Below are positions 25,976-35,158 of a DNA stretch of 64,000 nt, one piece after another. Location: assembly GCF_026344135.1 (NCBI RefSeq), contig NZ_JAPKNA010000001.1, positions 124,001-188,000 of the forward strand, read 5' to 3'. Origin of the DNA: Alcaligenes parafaecalis. Its GTDB lineage: Bacteria; Pseudomonadota; Gammaproteobacteria; Burkholderiales; Burkholderiaceae_B. The first letter of the stretch is position 1; every line of letters starts with the position of its first letter. A program made the position numbers and the translations under genes. The notes below the pieces were generated by a model that had not been told where the DNA came from, ran no database searches, and saw nothing but the letters and a program-made list of their open reading frames with translations.

Positions 25976-26320
25976 ATGAGCACACCGCTTCCCTGTCCCC
26001 AGTGCACCTTGGAAAATACCTACCATGACACGGAGCAATGGGTCTGTGCCGATTGTGGCTATGAATGGCAAGACGCAGACTCGAGCACCGAGGCTGAAAC
26101 CGATGGTGATGAGCTGATCGTCAAAGATAGCAACGGCAATTTGCTGGCGGCGGGTGATGATGTCATTCTGATCCGTGACTTGAAAGTCAAAGGTTCCAGC
26201 ACCTTGAAGAAGGGCGCCAAAGCCAAGGGCATACGTCTGGTTCGTGGTGACCATGAAGTCGATTGCAAGATCGATGGCATCAGCTACTTGCTGAAGGCCA
26301 TGTATTTGAAGAAAGCCTAA
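25976..26320 (+). CDS. yjdM: YjdM/PhnA family zinc-ribbon protein
   Basis: A 114-residue cytosolic protein. An N-terminal zinc ribbon (CPQCTLENTYHDTEQWVCADCGYEW, Cys pairs at about 8/11 and 27/30) is followed by a small SH3-like domain (DELIVKDSNGNLLAAGDDVILIRDLKVKGSS, KGIRLV). This is the PhnA/YjdM family, historically named for alkylphosphonate uptake although a direct role is not established. Length is normal. A terminator follows directly, so it is a single-gene unit. Confidence 0.92.
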   Translation: MSTPLPCPQCTLENTYHDTEQWVCADCGYEWQDADSSTEAETDGDELIVKDSNGNLLAAGDDVILIRDLKVKGSSTLKKGAKAKGIRLVRGDHEVDCKIDGISYLLKAMYLKKA

Positions 26321-26343
26321 GCGATCACACTTGGGTTTTGCAG

Positions 26344-26371
26344 GCGCAGCGTTGATACGCTGCGCTTTTTT
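26344..26371 (+). terminator. terminator after yjdM
   Basis: GCGCAGCG (26344-26351) and CGCTGCGC (26358-26365) with a six-base loop, followed by TTTTTT. Confidence 0.9.
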
Positions 26372-26445
26372 ATGATGCCTCTTGGGACTTGAGGTAGCGA
26401 TGCCGTAGGGATACGGCATGCATGATTCAGGGCGGTATCAGGCGT

Positions 26446-27072
26446 ATGTTCAAGTATGGCTTCATCTTTTTGCTGAGTTTGCTGGCTGGCTGCTCGACGA
26501 CGTACTCGCCAGAGAAAACCGACAACACAACCATTACGGCTATCGCAGAAGATCAAAGCGGGCTTTACGTGCTGACGGCGGATCAGCCCTCCTATTTGTT
26601 TCCCAAGGCAGAATTGGACCCCTTTGTTCAGTTCTGGCAGTCCTCTTTAGGGGCGAAGCTTGCGCATCTTTCCAGTGGGATTCAAGTCTTTCCCAACAAG
26701 GAAGTGCGGGTGACTTTTTATATCTACATTGCTGCGCATCAGCTTAGTGATTCTGAGAAAACAGCCTTGCTGGAAGGCTACAAATTCCAGGTATTCAAAC
26801 CTGATAGCGCCAGTTTCGTGCGCCATATCCCGGCCCTGGCTAAGGCGCTGGAGCACACCGATACGCTCTATATCAGGCAGGCAAGGATGGGGCAGGGAAG
26901 TGTGGTGGAGCATCTGCCAGCAACGCACCCGGTGATTACGTTTCCTGCTCCGGTGCAGGCCAAAGTAGAGCAAATGAAAGGCAGCCTGAGCACGACGCCC
27001 AATCTGATCGAGTCAATCATCTGGGCGCCTTTCGTGATTCCTGCCTTGCCGCTGGGAGCCATCAGTAACTAG
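26446..27072 (+). CDS. hypothetical lipoprotein
   Basis: A 208-residue protein with a lipoprotein signal: MFKYGFIFLLSLLAGCSTT, lipobox LLAGC with Cys at about 16. The mature part mixes beta-rich sequence (VRVTFYIYIAAHQLSD) and a hydrophobic C-terminal segment (IIWAPFVIPALPLGAI). ATG 26446 is preferred over 26422 because it begins the signal peptide. No family recognised. It lies between yjdM and the first iron module and shows no Fur-type box of its own. Confidence 0.75.
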   Translation: MFKYGFIFLLSLLAGCSTTYSPEKTDNTTITAIAEDQSGLYVLTADQPSYLFPKAELDPFVQFWQSSLGAKLAHLSSGIQVFPNKEVRVTFYIYIAAHQLSDSEKTALLEGYKFQVFKPDSASFVRHIPALAKALEHTDTLYIRQARMGQGSVVEHLPATHPVITFPAPVQAKVEQMKGSLSTTPNLIESIIWAPFVIPALPLGAISN

Positions 27073-27151
27073 GGATGTAAGCACCCTGTTTGAACTATCC
27101 GTCCCCTGATTACAGTGTGGCAGTAGCAGAGTAGGGGCAATCGGTGTATAT

Positions 27152-27170
27152 AATAATGAGAATGATTATT
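27152..27170 (+). promoter_or_regulatory. Fur box upstream of fec module 1
   Basis: AATAATGAGAATGATTATT matches 15 of 19 positions of the classical Fur consensus (GATAATGATAATCATTATC). It lies 29 bases before the FecI-type sigma factor start. Expect repression when iron is plentiful. Confidence 0.85.
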
Positions 27171-27198
27171 AATTAGATATTCACCTGATTGTCTCTCT

Positions 27199-27693
27199 AT
27201 GTCCAAGTTGACGGCGGCGTTCCTGACCCATTACCCGGATTTGATCCGCTATCTGCGCAGGCGTACTCATTGCTCTGAACTGGCGCAGGATTGCGCACAC
27301 GACACTTGGCTGCGCCTGTTGGAAAAGGGCAAGCAAGTCACGGCAGACAACCACAGAGCCTATGTATTCAGGGTAGCAGCCAATATTGCAGCGGACTGGT
27401 ATCGGCGTCAGACGCGCGAGCAAGCCGCTTTCGATGGCTATGCCTTGAGTGTCGCGCATCACCACGCCCCCGATGCGTACGAAGAGGCGCTGGCCAGAGA
27501 AACCTTGCAGCGGCTGGAACAGGCTTTGCTGGCTCAATCACAACGTAGTGTGCGGATTTTCATGATGCATCGCTGTGAGGAGATGAGCTATACGCAGATC
27601 GCGCAGAAGCTGGCTGTGTCCGAAAGCACCATTGAAAAACACATGATGCGCATTTTGCTGGTGGCTCATCAAGTCTTTAACTCCGCCCCATGA
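27199..27693 (+). CDS. FecI-type ECF sigma factor, module 1
   Basis: A 164-residue extracytoplasmic-function sigma factor. Region 2 is LIRYLRRRTHCSELAQDCAHDTWLRLLE with NHRAYVFRVAANIAADWYRR. Region 4 is MHRCEEMSYTQIAQKLAVSESTIEKHMMRIL. It should direct transcription of the downstream TonB-dependent receptor when released by its FecR partner. The stop overlaps the fecR start (ATGA). Fur box just upstream. It is clearly diverged from the two other FecI paralogues in the window. Confidence 0.9.
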   Translation: MSKLTAAFLTHYPDLIRYLRRRTHCSELAQDCAHDTWLRLLEKGKQVTADNHRAYVFRVAANIAADWYRRQTREQAAFDGYALSVAHHHAPDAYEEALARETLQRLEQALLAQSQRSVRIFMMHRCEEMSYTQIAQKLAVSESTIEKHMMRILLVAHQVFNSAP

Positions 27694-28634
27694 GCGCGAT
27701 GCCAGATCCGGCCTGGGGCCGTGTGGATGAAGACGCCGCCAGATGGGTGGTGCGTAAAGAAGGCGCTAATTTGGAGCCAGATGCACTGGCCCAATTCGAT
27801 GCCTGGTACGAGGCCGATCCTCTGCATGCGCAAACCTATGACGCCTTGGCCGCCAGTTGGCGGCGTCTGGACCAATTGTCCGTCTTGCCCATCGCCCGTA
27901 AGAAGAGAAGATCCCGAGTCAAAGCCTTGGCCAGCGCCTGTGTGCTGATGGGGGCTTCCTTGTACGCCTGGAGCATGTTTGATCAGCAGGGCGCAATTCG
28001 CAGCGGAGTCGCTATTACGCAGCTCAGTTTGCCCGATGGCTCCATCGCGATTCTGGACGCACAGACCCGTGTCCGACTGCATTTTGAGAACGGTCAGCGG
28101 CAAGTGCAGGTGGAGTCCGGGCGAGCCTTCTTTCAGGTTGTTCCGGCTGATAGCCAGACGGGCCCCTTTACGGTGCAAGCTGGCCCGGCGCAGGCGACGG
28201 CCTTGGGTACGCGTTATGAGGTCAGCCTGAAGGACCGGATCAGCGGCGTTTCTGTCTATGAACACGCGGTGCAAGTGCAATGTTATTCCTGCGAATCCCC
28301 GCAGCAGGCGATTTTGCAGCCGGGAGACAGTGCCACGGTAGTGGGCGGACGCCTGGGTGTTCAACAGGCCAAGCAGGCGGATTCCGGACAAACGGAAGCA
28401 GCGCCTTCCTGGACTAATGGTTTGCTCAGTTTTGATGATGTCAGCCTGAGCGAAGTGGCCCGACAGCTAGGCGAATACACACACCGTGTCATCTGGATTG
28501 GCAGTGATCAGGCCGGTTCCACCCGCGTTTCTGGCGTGGTGCAAGCCGCCAAACCAGCCGCTGCCTTGAACTTGTTGACCCTGGGCCAAGGCCTGCAAAT
28601 TCGGGAGCTGCCGGGGCTTATAGTCATTTACTAA
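27690..28634 (+). CDS. FecR-type anti-sigma regulator, module 1
   Basis: A 314-residue inner-membrane regulator. N-terminal FecR/DUF4880-like cytoplasmic part (DEDAARWVVRKEGA, LAQFDAWYEADPLHAQTYDALAASW), one transmembrane helix (VKALASACVLMGASLYAW, about 73-90), then the periplasmic FecR domain (QLSLPDGSIAILDAQTRVRL, RQVQVESGRAFFQV, GTRYEVSL). The C-terminal STN-like part ends IRELPGLIVIY. It should relay receptor occupancy to the sigma factor. Its stop codon overlaps the second Fur box. Confidence 0.9.
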   Translation: MSAMPDPAWGRVDEDAARWVVRKEGANLEPDALAQFDAWYEADPLHAQTYDALAASWRRLDQLSVLPIARKKRRSRVKALASACVLMGASLYAWSMFDQQGAIRSGVAITQLSLPDGSIAILDAQTRVRLHFENGQRQVQVESGRAFFQVVPADSQTGPFTVQAGPAQATALGTRYEVSLKDRISGVSVYEHAVQVQCYSCESPQQAILQPGDSATVVGGRLGVQQAKQADSGQTEAAPSWTNGLLSFDDVSLSEVARQLGEYTHRVIWIGSDQAGSTRVSGVVQAAKPAAALNLLTLGQGLQIRELPGLIVIY

Positions 28635-28648
28635 TGATAATTATTATC
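28630..28648 (+). promoter_or_regulatory. Fur box upstream of the module 1 receptor
   Basis: ACTAATGATAATTATTATC matches 16 of 19 consensus Fur positions. It overlaps the fecR stop and lies about 90 bases before the receptor start, giving the receptor separate iron control. Confidence 0.88.
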
Positions 28649-28735
28649 AATTAAAAAATACGATGGCAATCAGGGGTGAGGGGAGAGGGGGAGCAGAGCG
28701 TCCTGAGGGTAGTTGTTTACATAGGATGCTCAATC

Positions 28736-31453
28736 ATGAAGTGCGCTTTGCAGTACACACCGTCCCTTTTTGCCTTGCGCAGGCAAGCCCGTCCCGGCGT
28801 GACGACCGATCATAAAACTCCTTATCACGGTTTGCGCCTGAAGCAGGCGCAGTTGGCTTTGTTGATGGCCAGTCTGCTGTTGGTGATGCAGCCCTTGTCT
28901 GTGCAAGCGGCCGGGCCTGTCGTGCTGGATATGGCGTCTCAGCCGCTGGCCGATGCCTTGTTGCAGATAGGCCGTCAGGCCCAAGTGGAGATTGCATTTT
29001 CACCGGGGCAAGTCAGGGAGAAAAGGGCGCTTGCCTTGCAAGGCGAGCTAACGGTAGAGCAAGCCCTGGAAACCTTGCTGGCCCCTTGGGGCTTGGCCGC
29101 ACAAGCGCAGGGAGAGGGGCGCTACATGATTGTGACGGCAAGGGTAGCCAAAGGCCTGTCCGTGCTGGAGCCGGTGCGTGTTCAGGGTCAGCAAGTGGGG
29201 GAGCGCATTTACTCCCGTGATGACATGGATCAGCGTGCCGCTGGTAATCGCGACTTGTCTGGCCTGTTGGCGGATAACCCGGCTGTTCGGCAGAATGAGG
29301 CTGCAAAAAGCGGCGCGAACCGGGGTTCTATGGCGCTGGAGGACATCAGTTTTTATGGGGCCAGCCCTTTCCAGAATCAGTTCCAGATCGACGGCATCAG
29401 CGCAACCAATCAGATCGACCCCGCCAGCCGCAATCTGAATCTGCAAGCAGGTAATGTGCCTGCCTATGCCCAGGCTTACAACCTGGACACCAATATGCTG
29501 GAAAGCGTGACGGTGCTTGATAGCAGCATCCCCGTGGAATACGGCCGCTTCACCGGAGGCGTGGTGGATGCCAAGGTGCGCGATCCCAAAGGGGACAATA
29601 GCTTCAGGGCGGACTTCAGCTATAACTCCTCCGGGCTGACCTCGCAGAAAATTGCACCCGAGCAGCAGAAAAAGTTCGAGGCGGGCGAGCCGGGTTTTAC
29701 CCCTGCCTGGACCAAGCGATTTTCTTCAGCAATGGTGGATGTCCGGATCACAGAAGATACCGCTGCCTTGATCAATGTGTCGCGGCGCGAATCCACCATT
29801 GATCGAACCATGCGGGTGCTGCACTACAAAGAGCTTAAGGACGTCAGCACGAATTCCAAAGACCGTGTCGACAATGTGTTCGCCAAAGTCCATACCCGTT
29901 GGAGTGCCAGCACGGATTCCGCCTTGACCTTCAAGTACGCAGATCGACGCGAAGATCTGGTGGACTCCAGCATGATGGCCAACGGTATTCAGTGGCAGCA
30001 TCAACAAAAAGCCTACGGTTTAGGCTTCGACCTGAATCATGACTTCGTCTGGGGGCAGGGGCGTGTGCAGTTGGGTTACGACCAGATGAACAGCTATCGC
30101 AATTCTGACGATACGGCCTATATGGTTCATATGGTGTATCAGCCCAATGGTCGACTGGACTACAACTATATGAGTGGCGGCTTTGGGCAGGAGTCCACAG
30201 AGCAGCTCAACCTGACTTTGAAGTCCCGGCTGGAGTTCAAACCGTTCCAGACCGGGGCGATTGAACATGCTCCCTATGTGGGTCTGGATCTGGCTCATAC
30301 CAAGGGAGAGTTTGTCCGTCATCAGGATGCTTATGGGGGTCAAACACGCCACTTCAGCAATGGGCAGCCCAGCAAGGTGCAAACCTTGAACTTTTACCGC
30401 GCTGGAGAGGTGGGTGTCAGCTACACCAATGCTTCTGTGTACGTGTCTGACCGACTGTCCTGGCAGCGTCTGGCCTTGACGACCGGCTTGCGCGTCGATA
30501 GAGACAATTACTTCGGCAACACCAATGTGGCACCACGCACTTTGCTGGAATGGGACGTGTTGGGCACCGGTGAAACCCGCCTGTCAGGTGGCTGGTCACG
30601 CTATTACGGCATGGACATTCTTGGAATCGCCATGCGCGAGCGCAAGAGCCAACTGCATACCTTGCTGATTACAGGCGGCAATCCGGTGGATCGTCCTTCT
30701 CATACTGTGTATACGCTGGATGGCCTGAAAACCCCTTATGACGATGAATGGGCCCTGCGCCTGAACCAGCAATTAAGCAGCAATGTGGCCGCCGAGCTGG
30801 CGTATGTGCGTCGTTATGGTCGCCAACAAGTGTCTATCGAAGGGCTGGCCAAGACGGGCCACACCTACACCAATAACGGCAGCTCCAAAACCGATGCTGT
30901 CACCTTGAGCTTGATGAACACGGCCCCTTGGACTCTGGGCGAGAGCTTGTGGACCGCGCGTCTGGATGTGACCTATCAGCACAGCAAACGTAATACCAAG
31001 CTGGCCGATGGTTACGACGGCGAGGCCGAGGAGCTGGATGACGAAATCTACTATAACGGCGACTTGATACGCCGAGGTGATCGTCCGGTGGGGGATTACA
31101 ACTTGCCCTGGCGAGTCAGCGCGGGTGTGACTGGTATGTGGGCGCGTTACGGCTTGCAGATGAACAACCGGGTCAATTGGAACGGTGCTCGTACCGATGT
31201 GCACTATGTGGGCCTGAATCGGGGGGATGGGCTGGAGAAGTACGAGTCTGGTCGAGTGGGTTCGTACTGGACCTGGGATATGCGCCTGGATTGGGAACCC
31301 GCCATGTTCAAGGGGCTGGGCGTGGGGCTGGATGTGCTTAACGTCCTGGATAAACAAGCGCCTGTGGTGGTCGCTACTCCCACATCGGTGCTGAACCAGA
31401 ACCTTTATCGCACAGGACGAGAGCTGTGGCTGCGTGCTTCTTATCAATATTAA
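28736..31453 (+). CDS. TonB-dependent receptor with signalling (STN) domain, module 1
   Basis: A 905-residue outer-membrane receptor. Signal region, then an STN domain (DMASQPLADALLQIGRQAQVEIAFSPGQV), plug (EPVRVQGQQVGERIYSRDDM, VTVLDSSIPVEYGRFTGGVVDAK) and a beta-barrel ending in ASYQY. The plug lacks the usual siderophore-receptor string ETPQSITV and is closer to TonB receptors of other specificities, so the ligand may not be a classical ferric siderophore. The STN domain plus FecI/FecR partners indicate a transducer. ATG 28736 is preferred; the frame is open to GTG 28676. The following peroxidase gene overlaps its end. Confidence 0.9.
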   Translation: MKCALQYTPSLFALRRQARPGVTTDHKTPYHGLRLKQAQLALLMASLLLVMQPLSVQAAGPVVLDMASQPLADALLQIGRQAQVEIAFSPGQVREKRALALQGELTVEQALETLLAPWGLAAQAQGEGRYMIVTARVAKGLSVLEPVRVQGQQVGERIYSRDDMDQRAAGNRDLSGLLADNPAVRQNEAAKSGANRGSMALEDISFYGASPFQNQFQIDGISATNQIDPASRNLNLQAGNVPAYAQAYNLDTNMLESVTVLDSSIPVEYGRFTGGVVDAKVRDPKGDNSFRADFSYNSSGLTSQKIAPEQQKKFEAGEPGFTPAWTKRFSSAMVDVRITEDTAALINVSRRESTIDRTMRVLHYKELKDVSTNSKDRVDNVFAKVHTRWSASTDSALTFKYADRREDLVDSSMMANGIQWQHQQKAYGLGFDLNHDFVWGQGRVQLGYDQMNSYRNSDDTAYMVHMVYQPNGRLDYNYMSGGFGQESTEQLNLTLKSRLEFKPFQTGAIEHAPYVGLDLAHTKGEFVRHQDAYGGQTRHFSNGQPSKVQTLNFYRAGEVGVSYTNASVYVSDRLSWQRLALTTGLRVDRDNYFGNTNVAPRTLLEWDVLGTGETRLSGGWSRYYGMDILGIAMRERKSQLHTLLITGGNPVDRPSHTVYTLDGLKTPYDDEWALRLNQQLSSNVAAELAYVRRYGRQQVSIEGLAKTGHTYTNNGSSKTDAVTLSLMNTAPWTLGESLWTARLDVTYQHSKRNTKLADGYDGEAEELDDEIYYNGDLIRRGDRPVGDYNLPWRVSAGVTGMWARYGLQMNNRVNWNGARTDVHYVGLNRGDGLEKYESGRVGSYWTWDMRLDWEPAMFKGLGVGLDVLNVLDKQAPVVVATPTSVLNQNLYRTGRELWLRASYQY

Positions 31454-32625
31454 GAGGGAGGCGAGTCGGCGCAAGCCTGCTGGTGGTGGCACTGGGAACA
31501 GGGCTGTCAGGGGCGGCTTGCGCGGCTGAAGGGGCTGGTGCAATGGCAAGCCAGAGCTTCGGCTCTGGTTCTGCTTCGGCCCAAACTTGTTGGGTCAAGA
31601 AAGAGCTTGATGCGGCTTGCCTACGTATTCTCTATCAGCAGGTTCCGAGACTATGGCCTTTACCTACTGTTGATCCGGGGCAGGCCTGGCAGGAATGGGG
31701 GCCAGTGCCTGGACCTGGCTCCAGCGCACAGCCCGAGGCCGCGGAAGATGCCCAAAACAAGCAGATTGTTTCGCTGGGTTCGCGCTTGTTTTTCGACAAG
31801 CAGCTTTCCCGTAAAAAGCTGATCTCCTGTGCATCCTGTCACCAGCCCGACAAGTCCTTTACCGATGGCAAGGCATCAGCCGTAGGGGAGGATGGCTTGA
31901 TGGGTAAACGCCGTACGCCTCCTTTATTTGCCGCGCCTTTTGCCAAGGATTTATTCTGGGATGGCCGTGCACAAACCTTGCAGGAGCAAGTCGTCGGCCC
32001 TATAGAAAACCCGGTAGAAATGAACCATGCCTTGAGCGATTTAATCCCGCGTTTGCAGGAGTCAGAAGACTATCGACATGCGTTTCAACAAGCTTTTGGC
32101 GCTTCATCATCCAATCCCGTCGACGCCGAGCGACTGGCCCGTGCCTTGGCCGCCTATGTGGTCACCATCCGTCCGGCAGCAACGCGTTTTGACGACTTTC
32201 TCGCGGGGGAGACGGCGGCCTTGAATGATCAGGAGTTGATTGGCTTGCACCTGTTCCGTACCAAGGCGCGCTGCATGAATTGCCATAACGGCCCCATGCT
32301 GACGGACAACGGTTTTCATAACATTGGTCTATCTTTTTACGGACGTCGTTTGCAGGATCTGGGACGATTCGAGTGGACCCGAAACCCTTCTGATCTGGGG
32401 CTGTTCCGAACACCCAGCCTGCGCAATGTCTCCAAGGCTGGCCCCTGGATGCATAACGGTTTGTTCCCCAGTCTGGATGGTTTGCTGCGTATGTATGACG
32501 TGGCAATGGGCCCGGACCCTAAAGAAACCGGCCCTTTGGTGCCGCGCAAATCGGAACGGATTCGGGAACTGAGTTTGAGTGATGAGGAAATCCAGGCTTT
32601 GCTGGCTTTCTTGCAGGCCTTGTAG
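31426..32625 (+). CDS. di-haem cytochrome c peroxidase/MauG family protein
   Basis: A 399-residue periplasmic di-haem protein. A hydrophobic signal segment (ASLLVVALGTGLSGAACA) precedes two c-type haem motifs, CASCH at about 135 and CMNCH at about 283. Other family marks are LGSRLFFDKQLS, CHQPDKSFTDG, RRTPPLFAAPF, LFWDGRAQTLQEQVVGPIENPVEM and FRTPSLRNVSKAGPWMHNG. The family includes H2O2 peroxidases and MauG-type enzymes that oxidise protein or peptide substrates; the sequence does not settle which. It overlaps the receptor gene by 28 bases. The GTG start is uncertain. Confidence 0.88.
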   Translation: MAACFLSILRGRRVGASLLVVALGTGLSGAACAAEGAGAMASQSFGSGSASAQTCWVKKELDAACLRILYQQVPRLWPLPTVDPGQAWQEWGPVPGPGSSAQPEAAEDAQNKQIVSLGSRLFFDKQLSRKKLISCASCHQPDKSFTDGKASAVGEDGLMGKRRTPPLFAAPFAKDLFWDGRAQTLQEQVVGPIENPVEMNHALSDLIPRLQESEDYRHAFQQAFGASSSNPVDAERLARALAAYVVTIRPAATRFDDFLAGETAALNDQELIGLHLFRTKARCMNCHNGPMLTDNGFHNIGLSFYGRRLQDLGRFEWTRNPSDLGLFRTPSLRNVSKAGPWMHNGLFPSLDGLLRMYDVAMGPDPKETGPLVPRKSERIRELSLSDEEIQALLAFLQAL

Positions 32626-32666
32626 TGATCAAGGCGGTTCAAACCTGAGCTGTTGGCGTACAAAAA

Positions 32667-32695
32667 AACGATAGTGGTGAACCACTATCGTTTTT
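32667..32695. terminator. bidirectional terminator
   Basis: AACGATAGTGG and CCACTATCGTT are perfect complements with a TGAA loop, A-run on the left and T-run on the right. It serves both the plus-strand peroxidase gene and the convergent TRAP operon. Confidence 0.88.
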
Positions 32696-32719
32696 AAGTT
32701 CACCGTAATGAGTACCGCT

Positions 32720-33817
32720 TTATTTCAGGCAAGCCTTGATTTTTTCCAGATCAGGGCCGTCAATCGGACGTCCCAGGTTGAAGGGCATGGAGGTCTCGCG
32801 CCAGTCCTTGTAGTCATGCAAATATTCCATCTGGCTGGCATACACCTTGGCGGCATCGGGATTGCTGCAGGCCATGGAAATCATCACCTCATTGGTCACT
32901 TGCTGAATGGTCTTCAGGCTTTCATCATCCATGCGGTGGATTTCTACCCCGGCTTTCTGGAATGTACGCAGACCTTCCGTCGCTTTTTTCTCGGAGAAGG
33001 CGATGGACCACATCATGGTGGCGTCTGCGGCAATTTTCAGTTTCTCCTTGGCCGAATCACTGAGCGCATCCCAGGCGGTTTTATTGATCATGACGCCAAA
33101 CACGGAAGCAGATTGGTGCCAGCCTGGTGTGGTCCAGTGCTTGGTGACCTGATGCAGCCCGGCAGAAACGTCGACGTTTGGAGTGGAGAACTCGGCTCCC
33201 TCGATCACGCCACGCTCAAGCGATTGATACAGTTCTTGACCAGCCATGGACACTTGCGTGCCACCAATCTTCTCAAGCACTTTGCCTTGCTCCAGACCAG
33301 AGAGCCGCAGGCGCTTGCCCTTGATTTCTTCCAGATTGCGGATCGGCACATTGGTATGAAAACCGGATTCGTTATTGGTGATGGCATAGGGGATGTACAC
33401 CATGCCGTACTTGCCGTAGATCTCGTTATAAAGTTCGGCGCCACCCCATTCCTTGATCCAGTTTGCATAGTCAACCGCATTGAACAAGCTGGAATGGGTG
33501 CCTAGAGGAGAGAACGCCGGGTTGCGGCCCGCCCAATAGCCCGGCCAGTCTGCCCCGGCCTGGATGGTGCCGGATTCGACAGCACTGAACACTTCGCCAG
33601 TCGGCACCAGAGCACCACCTTCGTAGAATTCAATTTTCAGCTCGTCACCGACCAGTTTGTTGGCTAGTTCCACCCACTTCTTGTCCAGTTCAACCAGCTC
33701 GATCGAGGCGGGCCAAGTACTGGTCATGGTCCACTTTTGAGCAGCCTGGCTCAGGCCTGTCATGCCCAGCAGGGCAAAGCCAGTCAAGGCGCAGAGTGCT
33801 TTTTTTGTGAGTTTCAT
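32720..33817 (-). CDS. TRAP transporter solute-binding protein (TakP-like)
   Basis: A 365-residue periplasmic protein with signal peptide (cleavage near LSQAAQ). WTMTSTWPASIELVE, GALVPTGEVFSAVESGTIQAG, GVIEGAEFSTPNVDVSAGLHQVTKHW and GVMINKTAWDAL place it in the DctP branch that includes the 2-oxo acid binder TakP. The ligand is likely a carboxylate, identity unknown. In this operon it is the last gene, after dctQ and dctM. Confidence 0.88.
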   Translation of the reverse strand: MKLTKKALCALTGFALLGMTGLSQAAQKWTMTSTWPASIELVELDKKWVELANKLVGDELKIEFYEGGALVPTGEVFSAVESGTIQAGADWPGYWAGRNPAFSPLGTHSSLFNAVDYANWIKEWGGAELYNEIYGKYGMVYIPYAITNNESGFHTNVPIRNLEEIKGKRLRLSGLEQGKVLEKIGGTQVSMAGQELYQSLERGVIEGAEFSTPNVDVSAGLHQVTKHWTTPGWHQSASVFGVMINKTAWDALSDSAKEKLKIAADATMMWSIAFSEKKATEGLRTFQKAGVEIHRMDDESLKTIQQVTNEVMISMACSNPDAAKVYASQMEYLHDYKDWRETSMPFNLGRPIDGPDLEKIKACLK

Positions 33818-33835
33818 TGTGTCTCCTTGTTTTAT

Positions 33836-35158
33836 TTAAGTTCCGTACAGGACGGTGGGTAGCCAAGTGGCCAGGCCAGGGAAGATGGCCAGCAAGATGC
33901 ACATCAAAATAATCAGGCCAATGAATGGAACAACCCCGCTGATGATCTCCATGGTCTTCACAGATTTAGGAGTGATGGCCCGCAAATAGAAAAGTGCGTA
34001 ACCAAAGGGCGGAGTGAGGAAAGAGGTTTGTAAAACAACGGCAACCAGAATTACGAACCAGAGCAGGCTGATGCCCATTTCCTGCACAATCGGCAAGAGA
34101 ATCGGGAAGGACAGCAGGACAATACCGGTCCAGTCCAGAAAGCAGCCCAGCACAAAAATAATCAGCAGCATCACCACAATAAGCAGCCAGGGCTCCATAT
34201 CCAAGCCACGCATCAGGTCTTGCGCAGCGCCCAAACCGCCGGTGATGTTAAAGACGCCGGTAAAGGCGGTTGCGCCTACCACGATAAATAAAATCATGGA
34301 GGAAGTACGGCCCGTTTCGTAAAGCGCATTCAGGAAAATGGACCACTTGAATTTGCCCCGGAAAATAACGATCAGCAGGGACAGCAATACCCCAAGAGCC
34401 GAGGCCTCTGTCGCCGTCGCAATACCGGCCAGCATGGAACCCAGAATGCCCAGAATCAGAAAGATAGGGGGCACGGCCTCCACCAGCAGCATGCGAATCA
34501 AGGCGGGCCTGGAGATCTTTTCATCCGGCTCCACGGACGGGGCGCGTTCCGGGTGACGCCAGGCAACGAACACGACCCACACGGCATAGAGCAGGCCCAG
34601 CAGCACGCCGGGAATCAGCGCGCCTGCAAACAGCTCGCCAATAGACAGCGGGGAGTAGCTGGCCATCAGAATCAGCATGATGGACGGTGGGATCAGAATA
34701 CCCAGACACCCCGAGGCCGCAATCACCCCTGTAGTGAGCTTGGGGCAGTAGCCGTATCGCAACATGGGGCGCAAGGCCATCATGCCGGTTACGGTAATGG
34801 AGGCACCGATAATGCCGGTGGTGGCGGCCAGCAGAATGGAGATGAACACCACAGCCAGTGCCAGCCCGCCACGAACGCGGGACATCAGCAGCCGCAAGGC
34901 CTCGAACATTTTGTCGGTCACTTCGGAGTCAGACAAAAAGCGCGCCATCAGGATGAACAAAGGGATGGCGATCAGTGTGTAGTTGTCCAGGACATCGCCG
35001 TAAATACGGTTGACCACAATGCCCAGCACCATGGGTTTGCCCGCTACCAGCGCACCGATAACGGCGGTGCTGCCCAGAACAAAGGCCAAAGGATGGCCCA
35101 TGAATAGCCCCAACAACAGAAAGCCACCCATGACAAGAGCAATCAATTCAGGCGTCAT
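33836..35158 (-). CDS. TRAP transporter large permease (DctM type), second locus
   Basis: A 440-residue membrane protein with a dozen hydrophobic helices. DctM marks: LIAIPLFILMARFLSDSEVTDKMF, TGIIGASITVTGMMALRPML, ASGCLGILIPPSIMLILM and QTSFLTPPFGYALFYLR. It overlaps the dctQ gene by 11 bases and precedes the binding protein by 18, so the three are one minus-strand operon. Confidence 0.9.
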   Translation of the reverse strand: MTPELIALVMGGFLLLGLFMGHPLAFVLGSTAVIGALVAGKPMVLGIVVNRIYGDVLDNYTLIAIPLFILMARFLSDSEVTDKMFEALRLLMSRVRGGLALAVVFISILLAATTGIIGASITVTGMMALRPMLRYGYCPKLTTGVIAASGCLGILIPPSIMLILMASYSPLSIGELFAGALIPGVLLGLLYAVWVVFVAWRHPERAPSVEPDEKISRPALIRMLLVEAVPPIFLILGILGSMLAGIATATEASALGVLLSLLIVIFRGKFKWSIFLNALYETGRTSSMILFIVVGATAFTGVFNITGGLGAAQDLMRGLDMEPWLLIVVMLLIIFVLGCFLDWTGIVLLSFPILLPIVQEMGISLLWFVILVAVVLQTSFLTPPFGYALFYLRAITPKSVKTMEIISGVVPFIGLIILMCILLAIFPGLATWLPTVLYGT

